Shown here piece by piece: positions 38,016 through 51,361 of a stretch of DNA of 64,000 bases. The DNA lies in the NCBI GenBank assembly GCA_022749755.1, contig CM040445.1, forward strand, positions 7,461,182 through 7,525,181. The letters run 5' to 3'. Origin of the DNA: Azadirachta indica (taxonomy: Eukaryota; Streptophyta; Magnoliopsida; Sapindales; Meliaceae). The notes below the pieces were generated by a model. It searched no databases and was not told the origin of the DNA. It saw nothing but the letters and a program-made list of their open reading frames with translations. Position 1 is the first letter of the stretch; each line of letters opens with the position of its first letter. Made by a program: the position numbers and the translations under genes.

Positions 38016-39505
38016 AAAATGGAAATATATTTTGCTGATTATTCATCACTTTCTCACCCTCCCTCTTGCATGCATTCTCCTTAGCTTTTCTTTTCCCTTT
38101 TTTGTAGAAAGTAATAAAAGAAATGGATTTTCTCTAGGATTATTAATTGTTGTTATACAGTTTTGAGGTTCCTTGCGTCAACTAAGATTTCATTGATTCT
38201 TGTACTTTCCTAAGATCTTAAGAGAGGAAAAATGAAACACAGAATTGAAGAATAAAGAAATCAATTACACTTTGGTCTTTCATCTGTCTAAACTAATGAA
38301 GTACGTGCACATTTTTTTTTAATAAACCTCAAGCCAAAAATGAAGTACGAGCACATATATAGCTTATTGATTCCATTCTTGTTGCAGAAGAGATTTAAAA
38401 GTGTAGTGTTGTTCCTCGGGAAAAACAGAAGCACAGTATACAATTATTATACGGGTTCTTGTTAATAACACTGAAGTTTTACTCGTTGCTTGGGAAAATC
38501 ATGAACAATGAGGCAATAAATGCACTCCAATAGCATTAGACAGGTATCTGTTTAAACAAGACGTATGTTGATTATTAAAATTATTGCTAAGAAGGAAACT
38601 ACGCTAAAATTTTGTACTGTTAGGGAATTAACTAGGGATAGAGTTTGGACTAGCTGAGAGGAATGGCTAGAGAGGGTAGCCGACCTAAATTCACGAGGCT
38701 TCTTTGACTATGAGTGCAGTTTTACCAAGCAAGAACACTTGCTTTGGCTATCTGTAAGATGTGTGAATGTAGTTTTGATTTTCTGACAAAAGAAGCTGTG
38801 ATGCATAGCAATTGGAATTTACTATTATGCATGTGTTCTCTTAATTTTCCTCTAGTTTGATTCAAGCCACAAGACCATGATTGCAATCTGAAGAAGCCTG
38901 CAACCGACAGCACGAAACTTAGCATATATTGTCATAGCAGAAATTTCAAACTCACATTGTCCGATCATAATATCAGCAGCATTTTAGTCAAGAAAGCAAT
39001 TATACTTAAACATGATGATCTCGAAATAGAATGAACAACTCAAATACAAGAACTAATATCAACAAATGCGGCATTCCTAAGTTATCATTCCCAGTATTTG
39101 GAGAAAGGAAATTAATTGTATGTTAATCCAACAAAAGAAGCTTACGTCAAACCAGTTTTTGACAAATTCACCACAGATAAGAATATTATTCATGATTGCA
39201 GATACAGCTTATAAAATCATGGAATTCGGCTGATAAAAGAGTCCTTCCAGCCATTTTCCAACAAGCATCAACCCTCCACTATTTATTTCCAAGGAATCAT
39301 GTTCATCTTTGAAATTTAACCCCATCCAAATCCATTTTGTCATCATTGGCAAGATTTCAGCACGCTCTGTCCTGTTTCCAGCTAAAGGTGAATTATTTTC
39401 TCAGCATGTGAGCTTCATGCACTGCTTTACCTACCTGATAGAAACGTTACATAACAGGGAGGGGTGTGCATTTAGGGAACTAATGGTATGCTAATATAAA
39501 CACTT
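38016..39505. other. intergenic region between ZPR and the Ycf49-like gene
   Basis: Contains the ZPR 3' UTR on the left and the Ycf49-like 3' UTR on the right. No gene or clear repeat is visible. The minus-strand frame at 38722-38925 resembles nothing known to me. Confidence 0.5.
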
Positions 39506-42257
39506 TTAGAGATTTTGAGAGCGTTCCTCAGATGATTTGTATATCCGATAAGCGGCATAACACATTGTTGCATTGCCTATCACTGTCAGTGCTGCTTGAA
39601 GAGCTACCAATACCTACAGATCACAGAGAAACACCTAAATCATTTGAGACTTTTTTTTTTCTTTAATCTCAACAATCACTCTCAAAGAGTCTAAAGGATC
39701 AAAATTTTGATATTCAACACAACAGTCTGATCCTTAAGAATTGTGTAATTTTGGTCCTTCAAATATGTGTACACAAAACCATGTAAAAGAACATTAACTG
39801 AGTAATTTTGTAACCAATGCACTGGCAATGTGATTTATTAAATCCACGTTTCTGAAATTAAAAAATAAACCAAACCCAGTTTAATGCAAGATGGACATGA
39901 TCAGTCTGTGAACTAGACACACTTAACACAGATCTAACCAAGGAAATATTGACTGAATCCGAAATCAACATTTAGCTGACACAGATGAGAAATGCGAGAT
40001 AAGCTCCTTAGCCAACACTAACTATCTCAATTGAGTACTTGTGAGTTCAGAGCGCAACAAACAAAACTAGCTACTGTTGTCATACACACTTCCAACTTCC
40101 CACCATTCACCAACAGCAATGGTAAACATAGTTTTACAATAAAACTTAGTGAGCACATATTTGGCTACCACATAACTTTAACATCTACACTGTTGTAAAC
40201 TCCTTAAGCCACCAAGAATTTGCCAAATCAGAATTAAAAAAATTGCCACTTGTTTCAACGTACCTGTGTAATCATTGATCTCCTATATTTCTTCTCTACA
40301 TACTATAATTTCACTTGTTCTCTTATTCTCAGTTGAGTATCTCTCAGATAGTAACCAATGGAGTTCATGATAACATCAATTAATTTGTTATATCTTCCAA
40401 CATCCCACGATGTCCATATATTTTAAACAGAAATTTTCTTTGTTTGTGAATGAATATTTAGCACCTCCTTCAGGGAACTGAACTAAAAAATAATCAGACA
40501 ACGACTGCCAATAAATGAACAATCAGCCATCGCGACGATAGGCATAGTTCTAACAGGAGCAAAATTCATAAAGCAAAAACAGAAGTACTAGACCGGAATT
40601 TTTATACAAACAATTTGTGAATAATACCATATTCTAAGGTTCAAAACAGTAATGTGCATCAAAGAATTTAAATGGTCCATTTGATTGAAATCATTGAAAT
40701 AATATTTCCTTTATTCAAGAAATTCGTGTTATCATATGTACAGTTCTCTTTGTAAATAAATGGCATTATATTTCTTCTTAGAAAAAGGAAGGCTTACCTC
40801 AAGTGACTCAGAATTGTAAAAGAAATGCCATGTACATGCACAAAATGCTCCACCAAGCAATGGTACCTAAACAATTGTTTATAAGAGGGAAAAAAAGGTT
40901 CATGAAGAAACATCATCAATTAAACGACAGCAAAAGCAAAGTATGCTCTAGAAAAGTTCTAAACCTAAATGAGTGTATTTTGGTGCCCAAAGGAAATTAA
41001 AACCTACAAACCAATTAGCCCAGGTCTTAGAAACTAATTCCTGGTAGATATGAAACCGAACATACTTGACAAGAAAAGCTATTCAAATATCAGAGTAAAG
41101 CTATTCAAATACAAGTAAATTCCAAACTAAAGTAAGAGGCAAACTACAGTCATTAACATTCCAACTATTTCCAAAAAGTCAACATACAAGACCAGCATGA
41201 ATTATGATAAATTAGAAAAGAGATTATTTGCAAGGTATTATCTTAATTACAAATTGTAAATCTGTTCTGTTAAACAAATCCCCAGACAAAGTCGATCAAT
41301 CATCTTTTAATCACTAATGCAGACAATACAGTAAAGTACTTCAAGAAAATATTTACTTTCACAATTTTGCAAAATCATGCATTTAAGACTGACAACTTTG
41401 TCTGTATATCAATTACTAACAAATTCAACAATCTAGGTAACTCACATGGAAAAATGATTGAAAGGTTGTTGAGAACTTACCATACCCCAAGAGAGACCCT
41501 TCCATGAGTCAAACCCCGATTTCTCCCCATATTGCCACACCAAAGCCATAGCAGTAATCCTTTGAAACAGAAATTCAGTTTATTTTTCTTTGCATTCATT
41601 TTCTGAAATGATAGACAAACTCAAACTATGCAACACCCTCAACTTCAACCAAAACCTTTAAACTTTCACATGAGAGCAATATTGATCTGCCAGTAACATG
41701 TTAACCATGGAAATAAAGACGGACACTATATCACATCACACAAATCAACAATTATTTGAAACTCTCCAACTATTGCTTGATGCTGAGTATTTCATTTCCC
41801 AAAAACTGAGACAGCACACAAATGCACAATTTTTTCTTTTCCATCTATTCAGTAAACAAAGTTGGCACCAATGACAATTTCCATCGAAGAATGAGAGAAT
41901 CCACAATTAACAAAATACCTGCAATTAGAAACATAATCTCAAAAAACAAAACCCTCACCACTCAACAACACTGGAGACGTGTACGGCCCAGGTGGGCAAG
42001 GACAAGGCATTGGCCGGTTCACTCAGTTGCCAAGACGAACCCAGCAAAGGTAACTCTGCAGCTGATGCTGGTTCCAACATAGACAGGGCCAAACCAGCTC
42101 CCAGGAGACCAGCAGCAGCCTTTTCAGGGCCATGAATTACAGCGCTTTTTTCGGGTTTTCGAGTCTGAGGAGAGTTCGAAAAGAAAAGTGTTCGTTTGTG
42201 TTTGTGAGTGAAGATGGGTTGGGGAGAATGCAACAGTAAAGTTGTTGTGGCTGCCAT
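39506..42257 (-). CDS. plastid Ycf49-like (DUF2499) membrane protein
   Basis: Four exons (42257-41959, 41559-41481, 40866-40798, 39613-39506) give 184 aa with consistent phases. Residues 1-40 are rich in Ser/Thr/basic residues, as in a chloroplast transit peptide. A hydrophobic stretch (46-60) ending in ASA at 64-66 looks like a possible thylakoid-targeting second signal. The conserved part starts near PTWAVH (88-93) and continues through LVWQYGEKSG, the WKGLSWGM block and a Cys/Trp-rich segment (FCACTWHFFYN). The last exon adds a further hydrophobic segment and a short polar tail. Homologues occur in cyanobacteria and algal plastid genomes as ycf49, so the gene is of plastid origin by family. 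Its biochemical role is unknown. It lies 656 bp downstream of the BASS gene on the same strand. Confidence 0.88.
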
Positions 42258-42913
42258 TTTTGGGCGAGAGATAAAAACTGTTCGTTAGACTGAGCGTTAG
42301 ATGAAAGAATGGTAGGCGGGTAATTTACAAGTCCGTTAAGACTTGGTATTAATCAAAATGTTACAATTTCGTAACCAAATGATGCGGCGACAAAATTCAT
42401 TTTATTTTTTAATAATAGATAATTAATTTAATAATGATATTTTAATTTCAATTAATGTTGTCAATCTGATTTTAGGCAAATTATAACCTGTTAAAAAAAA
42501 AATGGGGCTGCTCAACGTATGAAGTACTCTCATTTTCACATGACGGATTAATCAATTACAATCTCAAACCATATTGAAATATTACTAATTTATAAATTAA
42601 AACATATACATAGGAAGTTAATGAAAATATTTAAGTTCTACTCCTAGATAATTGAAATTCTCTAACATAACCCTGTGATTTCTTATAAAATAGATATCTG
42701 AACTCCTATCAGCATCTAAACTGATGTAAGAGCAACTGTTCCATTCTTGTGACAGATGATCTAAGACTCCTGCTCATCTTGCTGCCAAACTAGCTTCATC
42801 TTTTATGAGCTCTTCCCCAGCTTCAGCACCTGCGTCAATGCAAATGCGCCGAAGGACAGATATATGTATAAATTTGCAGCTGATCAATAGAAGCAAGTGT
42901 TTGCTTTTGCATA

Positions 42914-45900
42914 TTATTCCTTTTTCTTTGCCCAAAGCATGACAAGAGCGAAGCCCATCAATGACATGATTACAGTCTGTAGATCACGGAAAAATCAGAG
43001 ACCAAAAATTTGAGATTCAAAAGCCAGTGGATTTCGGAAACAAATACAGAAAACAGTCAAATATTACAGCATGAAGCTATTCCTTTTAAAGCATTATATA
43101 GCTAGTACATTCATGCATATATATATATAATACCACATTCATGATTGGTTAATCTCTTCCTGTTGATCAACTTAGAGAAATCAAAGGAGTATAAATCTAA
43201 TGTAACTCAAGCCCCAAGTAAGTTTAATATATTGCTACAGCTATAAATTAGGGTAGTTAATGCCACAATTTGGCATTTACATATCCACTAATATGTAGCG
43301 TCATATCACCTAACAACAACTACGAGTGCAATAAGATTTGCAGCTCGTTGCTGGTATATCACGTAGAGAACATCAAAACTTCAAGAGCCATTGCAAAACA
43401 AATTGATATATACTTCGGAATGAGATCAATTCAAAATTGAATGCCACATTAAAGACTGCAAAGTAAAATTTACAATAGATTATTCATGTCACTTAATATC
43501 CACAGAATCCGATAATATATATATATATATATATATTGATATGGCTGCAAATAGAGAGGCACACTAAGAATACGCAGTACATATGGCAGAAGCAAATAAA
43601 ATTCAGTATTATGTGAATCATGAAGGTATTGCCTTCACCAGCGCAAGAAAAGAATTGGGGACTCGTCTAAAGCAATCCCCATAAAACTTCCATAGAAAGA
43701 TAACCTAGCAAACCATGGTGCAGGGTACTGTATCAAGTAAGCAAATGTTCTCACATCAAATAACAAAAGTAGATAACATGATTTGCTTCATATGTTCTTT
43801 CCAAAGATGAAATGAAATACAAATGATTCAACAGTCAAGCCATTGACTTACAGAGATTGCCGGTGGCACGCTCACAAGAGGATCTTGGAAAAATCTATTA
43901 GCAAGTGCAAGGGCCAGGAGACTGCTCTGCATTCCTGTGAAAGAAAAAATATCAGGTCGAGGAATATAGTCTCTTGTACTACAAAAATACCTCACCTGTT
44001 TCAAATGATAGCGTTCTTTGCAGTGCTTTCACGTCATGTGCCTCAGGGAAGACAAAACCAGTAAGGACATAACCAGCAACAAATGCTGATAAGTGGAACG
44101 CAATAATGAGCAACAATATAGTTACTCCAAATGGAGACTTAACAGAGTCAATGTTGATGGCAAGTGGTGCTCCAACACAGCAAGCTGTCACAAGTACTGA
44201 AAGTGGAGGCAAGAATGGCCGAATAGCATTACAAATCCTGGGAAAAAACCTGTATGCACAGATCTATGAGACAGTTAGGGACTTCCCAATGTAATTATCA
44301 CTTCCAACAACTTAACCTTGAGATAGTGCCTCACCGATTCAAAAGCAAACCTGCAGCAATAGGTGCAACTACAATCTGCAAAATGCTGGACACCATTCCT
44401 TTTACATCAACAGGAAGTCTCTTTCCAATAAGCAAGAGTGATAACATTGGTGTGATAAAAACTGCGGTAGCTGTAGATAATGATGTCATAACAATGCTTA
44501 AGGGGGCTAGTGGAGGGTCTGTCAGAAAAGTTGCATAGTTTGAGAGCTGGGCACCACTAACACAAGAAACCAACATAATCCCTGCACCTGATTCATAGAT
44601 TTGCATTATGTTAGAACACTCTCACCTTTTTAGAAGGTTAGATTGACAGATTGTTACCTATGGGCGTAGGAAGACCAAAAACTGTAACTGAAAGCAAGCC
44701 AAAAATATATCCAAGAATGGGCTTCACCACAAATTGGCCAACATAACCAGCAAAAATAGCTGCTGGTCTGTTGAAGGCTTCAAGAAAGTCCTTTTCACTG
44801 GAATTAACTCCGACTGCGAACATCAAAAACCCTAATGCAGGTGCATAGTACCTAGAAATAGTTGAATTATAAAACCATAAGCATATTCTGTGCAGTCCCT
44901 CAGAAGTTGAAAAAAAGGGAAGCACCATCCTCATTTAGAAGAGCAGTTTGAATAATCACTAACTAATATGTGTATTTGTTGCATTTTGACAAAACAGGTT
45001 GCTTGCTACTAGTTTGTCAGTCACGGATTGAGGTAGATACCAGGGACCTAAAAGAGGATCAACTCCAGCTTTAGGGCAGGAACAAGTTTATACCTGTCTA
45101 ACCTTGTGTTTTAGAATTTGCTGGCACAAGTACAAAAATCTTAATCTATGTAGCTTCACTATCACCACTTCTTTTTTGCTCCACTGAAAAACATTTTTTT
45201 TTTTAAAAAAAAAAACCACTTCACCATTGATCTCATTAAAGAAATTACACTGTGAAATGATTCTTCCTTCATTTTGCTCATGAAGGAACAGCAGCATATT
45301 ACTATAGAGCTATTAAACAAGTGATTCATCTGAAGAAACATTTACTAACCTGCTCGTAAACCATGTGAAAGAAGGAGGATAGACAAGAGCCAACAGCGTA
45401 CTAGCAAGGATTACATGAGGCAGAAGGGAATTTGATTGTTTTAAGATATTCACAAGGGAACCCTCCTGCTTAAGCACCTAAAATGAGAAACATAAAAACT
45501 GCTATTAGTGCAGGCCTAGAATACCGAACTAATGCCACATACAAGTCAGCTAACACAAACTACCAAAACTGGAGCCCTTGAAAAACAGTGGCTGACATTT
45601 CTAATTCTCAAAGAAAAACCACATTTAAAGCTCAATTTGAATTGAATTCCACCCATATCAATATAGTTATATTTTTCTCTTAGAAAAAGTCTTAGGTAGG
45701 ATGATCCCAATACCAATCAATTAAATTAAGTAGAATATATTAAATTATCCTCCTCATTATCATTATTACTTTTATAATATGTCAAAATCAAATTAAATGC
45801 ATGCGTAGCTAGATTTTATTGGATCCGCTTAATAGCCATTCCACCTAAGACTTTCTCTTTCTCTTATTTCCATGTACTTCATCAAAATACATTTTTTTTC

Positions 45901-46523
45901 ATCTAAAAAATTTTGGAAGTATATGCAACATGTTGAAGATAGAAGTTGAATAAAAGCCATGTAACTGCACACAAGTAATACAACAAAATTAGCATCTGGT
46001 TCACTTCAAAACCATTAATCTTAAAACACATTTGAAAAATTAAAAAACCAGTCTACCTGATTGGACTCAGTAACGTAGTTCTGATCCGCATCCTGATCAA
46101 AGGAACCCGAAAACTTCTCTGAAACACATTTGGTCACAAAATTCCTAGAGCTCCCAACTCTTACTTCAAAAAATAAAAAAAAAAAAAAAAATACACCCAC
46201 ATGTAAACCACTGAAAATAAAACAGATTACTGAACTGAAACTGAATTTGAAAGCGAAGAAAGCGCACTTACACCAATAAATCGAGTCAAAACGAACTGGA
46301 AACCCTATAATCGTATGAACACCACCATTAAAAAAATACTGAATATTATTAAAATGAAAGAAGAAAAAGGCAAAAAAAAACAGAGAGACAAACCTGAAGT
46401 TTTGAGTGAGAGAGAGCGATTTTGCGGCAAAACTGGGATATGATGCTTTGGACTTTTAAGGGAAAAGGTATTGCAGTTGAAATAGGAGCGGTGAAGTTGT
46501 AATGAGTTAGCATTCAGATTCAT
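42914..46523 (-). CDS. BASS6: plastid bile acid:sodium symporter family transporter (BASS5/6 type)
   Basis: Eight exons (46523-46394, 46118-46057, 45477-45350, 44851-44658, 44581-44335, 44249-43996, 43934-43852, 42976-42914) encode 386 aa with consistent phases. The first ~60 residues look like a chloroplast transit peptide. The remainder is a chain of hydrophobic helices in the BASS/SBF layout, including YYAPALGFLMFAVGVNSS, a FVVKPILGY segment, SGAQLSNYATFL and VTACCVGAPLA. The short tail is rich in Lys. In Arabidopsis BASS6 is reported to move glycolate across the plastid envelope in photorespiration, and BASS5 moves glucosinolate 2-oxo acids. The BASS6 symbol is chosen because the neighbours (Ycf49-like, SAP, VTT, AHL) match the BASS6 locus. 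Sequence alone leaves BASS5 possible. A potential skipped exon lies at 46272-46304. Confidence 0.88.
43514..43536. repeat. (TA)n microsatellite in BASS intron 7
   Basis: TA run of about 23 bp within the 875-bp intron between exons 7 and 8. Confidence 0.9.
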
Positions 46524-46599
46524 CTTCAGAACCCAGAAACAAAGAAACGAAACGTATATTTGAATCGGGAACAGAACACAGGCTAACTACTCTGTTTTA

Positions 46600-48271
46600 T
46601 GTTCAACAAGCGTAAGTCAAACGTTTGTCTTATGGGACGTGCGTAAATCCGCACGCTGTACATTTCTATTTTCGGTAATGATATTTTCGTCCCTAAGCTT
46701 TTAAAAACTAACCAATAACCCTGCATTGTCTCACTTATAACACTCTAGTCCTAAATACCAATACATACGAGTAGTAATCTAAGTTTCTATGCAGTATTTA
46801 TGTTGTATCAAAGAGATATAATATATTTTAAACTAATGTGAATACATAATATGATTATTTAAATGATTATCATAAACGAGTTTATGTGTTAAAAATTCTA
46901 AACTTAAATCCGACATAATTATTAATAATGTCATATCTATGTCATCTATTTATTAACTGTGTCATTTTAAATCAATTCAAACTCATTAATTTTGTATGGC
47001 ATTTGTATTTTAGTTCACAATACATTGTTAAAAGTAGGGTAAAGAAAATAAGATCAAAGATTAAAATATTAAAATTGAAAAAATCATATCCTAATTTATT
47101 ATTTTGTCAAAAATTATGAATTTTTATTTTATTGTTTGAACGTGCATTTTTGCTTTGAGTGGGTTTAAGGGAATAGTAGTAGAGTAATCAAGAGTTTATA
47201 CAGGTTATTTTGCAATTTACTAAATTCTTTCTCTAAATTTTGTTAAAATTTATCATAGTTCCTTTTAGTAAAAAATTTTATAATAATTTTGCATTATTTT
47301 ATTTAATTTAAATTATATAAAAATTTAATAAAATTTATCCTTAGTTAAAATGTATCTAAAAATATTTATTTGATATACAAATAGTTTGAGATTGTCTTGG
47401 CTCATAAAAAAAATTAGTTGAATGTTTTTTAATTGATTTTTTTTATTTTCCAGTTATATTAATTGCTTTAGTAACTTGGATTAAAGAGAAACATGTTGAG
47501 TTGTAGATTGAATATCTATTTATTGAAATCAAATATAATTTTGGAAAAATGAAAATGAGAGCAAGAAAATAAGAAAGAAAGAAAGAAAAAGTAATTTTTA
47601 AAATTTTTTATTATTTTATTAATTGAATGCAGCACAAGTACTATTTTACCCTTGATTGAAATAATTTTAACTGAGTGCAACTAAATGCTTGAGGGTGAAT
47701 ATTTATTTACAGTATTAATGAGTGTGCTTTGATAATTTTCAATAAATTGTAGTGGTTAATATTATAAATAATAAATTTTTTATGTTGTAAATTTTTTTTT
47801 CTTAAAATTACAAAATTACGAATCAATTTCAAGTATTAATCATTAATTAACATCATTAATTTTAAATTGTGTAATTATTAATTTAATCATAAGAGTGTGT
47901 TTAGTTGAAAAGGAAAAAGTTCAGGGACAAATAGAAATGAATTGAGAAGCGAATTAGAATTAACAAAGAGAAGCAGGAACGAGAATTCCAAAAAAATTCT
48001 TATTTCCTTAGTTGGGGCAGTCATGATTCTTCTCCTAAGGATGAGCAATCATAATTCTGACCCTTCCTATAAATTTTGAACTTTTAATTTTATCATATTC
48101 TATTCATCATAATTTTATTTTAAATTAATTATTTTAACTAATTATTTATAAATTATCATATTATTTTTATTTATAAAATTAAATTATAAAAAATATTCTT
48201 TAACATTTAGCGATTTAAAAATTTTGAAAAAATTATTTAAAAATAAATTTTTATAATTATTAGTATAATGT
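46600..48271. other. intergenic AT-rich DNA
   Basis: No gene is visible. A motif 'gagtgtgtttagttgaaaagg' at about 47893 resembles the one at 51627 and may mark the end of a dispersed element. Confidence 0.5.
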
Positions 48272-48280
48272 TTATTTTTA

Positions 48281-49057
48281 AGGATTTAACTAAATATGCC
48301 CTATTTTTTACCCAAAAAATAAAAAATGCCCTCATAACAAACTCTTATTAAAAAATGTCATATCTTATGCCTTTTGAACAAAAATGCTCCTATGCCCAAA
48401 ATCAATAAAATCATGTTTTGCACTTTATTCTTCACTTTTGAGTATTTGGCAAAAAACTAAGGCACTTAATTGGTCACAACGATGATTGACGGTGAACGGA
48501 GAGGTGACGATGACATTAGACGGCGGCTTGACAGTAAAGAATAATCAAATTTCACGTAAATACCGCAAACAAGAAGTGAGGTTTCTGATTTTGACAATTG
48601 TAAGATGAAAAATAATTGAGTTGATTGTATTGTAGGAGTCTGAATTTTTTGGTTGAAAGAAAATGTGAATGAACGATCACAGTATCGCGATAGTTTTGAG
48701 CATGAAGGTATTCGAAAGTGTAATTTTATAAGTACTCGTAATAAGTTTTTCCTTTACGCTTGAGAGTATGTACAAACGAGGTAATTTCGAGTTTCACTTT
48801 TGTACATGCTTTCGAGCTCAAAAAATTTCGAAACTATTTCATTTGCACCCACTTTTGAGCATAAAAAAAAAAATAGTTTTGAGTAAAATTTAAAATTACA
48901 CTTTTGAGTACCAAAAACTATTTGGTATTTTTAGTTTTGGGTATCAAAATTATTTTTGTTCAAAAGATATAAGATGGGGTATTTTTTTAGTAAGAATTTG
49001 TTAAGAGCACATTTTTTACTTTTGGGTATAAAAATAGAGCATAAATGATTAAATCCC
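48281..49057. mobile_element. non-autonomous Mutator-like element with long TIRs and 9-bp TSD
   Basis: The left terminal arm (about 48281-48405) aligns with the reverse complement of the right arm (about 48933-49057) over some 125 bp at roughly 75-80% by eye. Shared blocks include ctcttaacaaattctta-like and 'cttttgaacaaaaat'. The element is flanked by identical 9-bp direct repeats, ttattttta, at 48272-48280 and 49058-49066. A 9-bp duplication with long inverted ends is the mark of Mutator-like transposons. The ~530-bp interior has a patch of higher GC (48475-48580) and no transposase frame. Confidence 0.85.
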
Positions 49058-49321
49058 TTATTTTTATGGTTAAATTTAAGGTTTTGTTGTTATTGTAATA
49101 TTTATAAATATTTATACTTTTGTAATTATTTTGTTTTAATTTTTAATTTATGATAATAAATTGTAAAATATATTAATGTTTTAATGTTAAAAATTTAAGA
49201 ATGAATTAATTTTTAAATTTAAAATAAAATTACGAGGTAATTAAAATGTAACACTTTTCCTTTGTGCACACATAGGAAGGAGTGTCGGCAGTAAGCAATT
49301 TGCTTCAACAAACTTCAAGCA

Positions 49322-49324
<3 letters not shown>

Positions 49325-49352
<28 letters not shown>
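49325..49352. repeat. (TA)n microsatellite
   Basis: About 28 bp of TA repeats. Confidence 0.93.
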
Positions 49353-49359
49353 CTGATGA

Positions 49360-50350
49360 AAAATTGAATAAATACTTTCTTTTTGCAAATTGAAACTCAA
49401 GTGCTTAGCAAACTGAAGACAGAAGCAAATAAAAAGAGCCAAGAGAAAGAAATAGAGTAAAAGAAAAAAAAATAGAAAAGAAGAAGAAGAAAAAGAAAAA
49501 AAAATAGGAGAGGATAGAAGAAGAAGCAGAAAAGAAAAAGAAAGGGAAAAAGTGATGTTGATGTCGATTTTTTGACGACCCGGGATGACATGTGGTGTGG
49601 CAAAGAACTAGTTAACATACAAGATTCATAATCTTTGGGGAAGGCAAATAAACTCCAGAAAAATAACAAACCTCAAAATATTGAAAATGACTTCTGTTAA
49701 AAAGTTCTTTGGGTTTAAAGGAACTTCACAAAGGTGAAATTAGTATGGAGTTGGGTTTACTTGAATCTAGATGACTTGCACTCACAAGAATTGGTCAAGG
49801 TCGCCGATGGTGCCTCAATGTAGATACTTTAACGATCAAGTTAGAATTCTGTTGAAAGAAAAGAGAAATATAAATATGTTTAGAGAGAGATGTTTTATAA
49901 TACTTTTATCTTTATTATTTTCATTATTTATAATAGTGATGAAAAAATTCACCCAATAAATTGTCTATAAGTGTTCCCCAATTATGAGTTCTTTCTTTTT
50001 CAAGACCATTGCCGTGTGTTATTATTAAATTGAAGAAGGACATCTCTATTTTGTACCATTTGTCCTTTTCTAACATGTTGTCCCTGCCAAAATAAGGTCT
50101 CACTGATATCCTTCTTTTTCTCAACCAAGAAGCATTATCTCTCTTTTCTTTGTCCTTATAATTCAAAGAAATTCTCAGCGGCCTCATGTGACACTCCTTA
50201 TAAAGATCACTCTTTACATATAGTACTTGAGAAATGGTTTGCATTAGACGTCATCTTCTTATTAAGGTGAACTTTCTTGATAAGTTGTATTGCTTCCTTT
50301 GCGAATAGGATCAACCTATATTGTCTTAAATCATTTGTAAATAGAAAATT
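49360..50350. other. intergenic DNA, unidentified
   Basis: This stretch is less AT-rich than its surroundings and has a purine-rich run (49455-49550). A 106-codon minus-strand frame at 49924-50244 is basic and unlike any family I recognise. The adjacent short repeats at 50.35-50.72 kb suggest the region is part of a degraded transposon. Confidence 0.4.
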
Positions 50351-50720
50351 ATAGGATGCACTGTGTGGATAGTTCTTTTGTGCACTCTCTCATAGTTTAT
50401 CTAAACTTTCCTCAGTGATCTTCCTTTCATGAACTCTCTTCGTAAACTTTCAAAGGATAATAATGAGATATACAATATGAATAGTCCTCTTTAAAGTTCT
50501 AACGTAGTCATTTTGAACTTCCCTTTCAAAACTTTCTTCCTAAACTTTTTTCGTGATTTTTCTTTGCTAATGAGATATATGACATAGGTAGTCTTTCTCA
50601 AAGTTCCAACGCAGTTACTTTGAACTTCCTTTTCTGAGCTTTTCTCTATGAACTAAGTTCTGTTAAAAGACAACTCTAAAATGCTTTATGTGAATAGTTT
50701 TTCTTGATCGTCCCGCATAA
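50350..50720 (+). repeat. degenerate ~105-bp tandem repeats
   Basis: Segments beginning near 50356, 50466, 50572 and 50677 share 'tatgaatagtc(c/t)t(c/t)tt', 'aaagttc(t/c)aacg(t/c)agt' and 'ttgaacttcc' blocks at intervals of about 105 bp. Copies two and three are the clearest pair. Confidence 0.55.
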
Positions 50721-51299
50721 TTTGTTTTGTAAATTGTTCCAAATGTCATGATGAGTTTTACTACACAAATAGATAAATAGGAAGAAAATTCATCACAAAA
50801 GAATGAAAAATACAAATGTGGTATTGGAAAATTAAGATTATATTCAGAAATTCAAATAAGTGATATGTTTAGAAAATTAGAGTAGTTTAGATTTCATATT
50901 TATAACATATATAAGGTTTTGAAACAATTATAACGGTTAATTTCTAAATTTTATGTTTTTAAGAAGTGATGCAACGTTGAGTAAGCTTGGGGATCTTAAA
51001 ATTACCCAAGATTGAGTTATTGAGTTGTGAGTGAATATTTTTAAATTATTATGTATTTTTAATATAACAAAATATTAGTTATATCACGATTAAATTATAC
51101 ATTAATGTGTTTATTTACATGTATAAATATTCTTGATAAGAAAATGATATGTTGAAAATTAGTATCATATGTTTAATAAGTAATTTATTTGTTCTCCAGT
51201 TCATTTCATGGAAAGTGATTTGATTATTAGTTGTGATTATTTAAGCACCATATCTTTTCAAATGATGATACTACGATCATTGGGACCTTTTTAATATAT

Positions 51300-51361
51300 T
51301 ATGCATACATAGATATATATATATATATGTATGTATGTATATATGTATGTATGTATGTATG
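51300..51361. repeat. compound (TA)n/(GTAT)n microsatellite
   Basis: A TA run is followed by interrupted GTAT tetranucleotide repeats. Confidence 0.9.

Noticed and set aside
49397..49669. Minus-strand frame rich in Phe and Leu
   Set aside because: It arises from a purine-rich (A/G) tract on the plus strand and shows no protein-like composition.
49924..50244. 106-codon basic minus-strand frame
   Set aside because: I considered it as a transposon protein fragment, but no domain is recognisable. It is mentioned only as part of an unidentified region.
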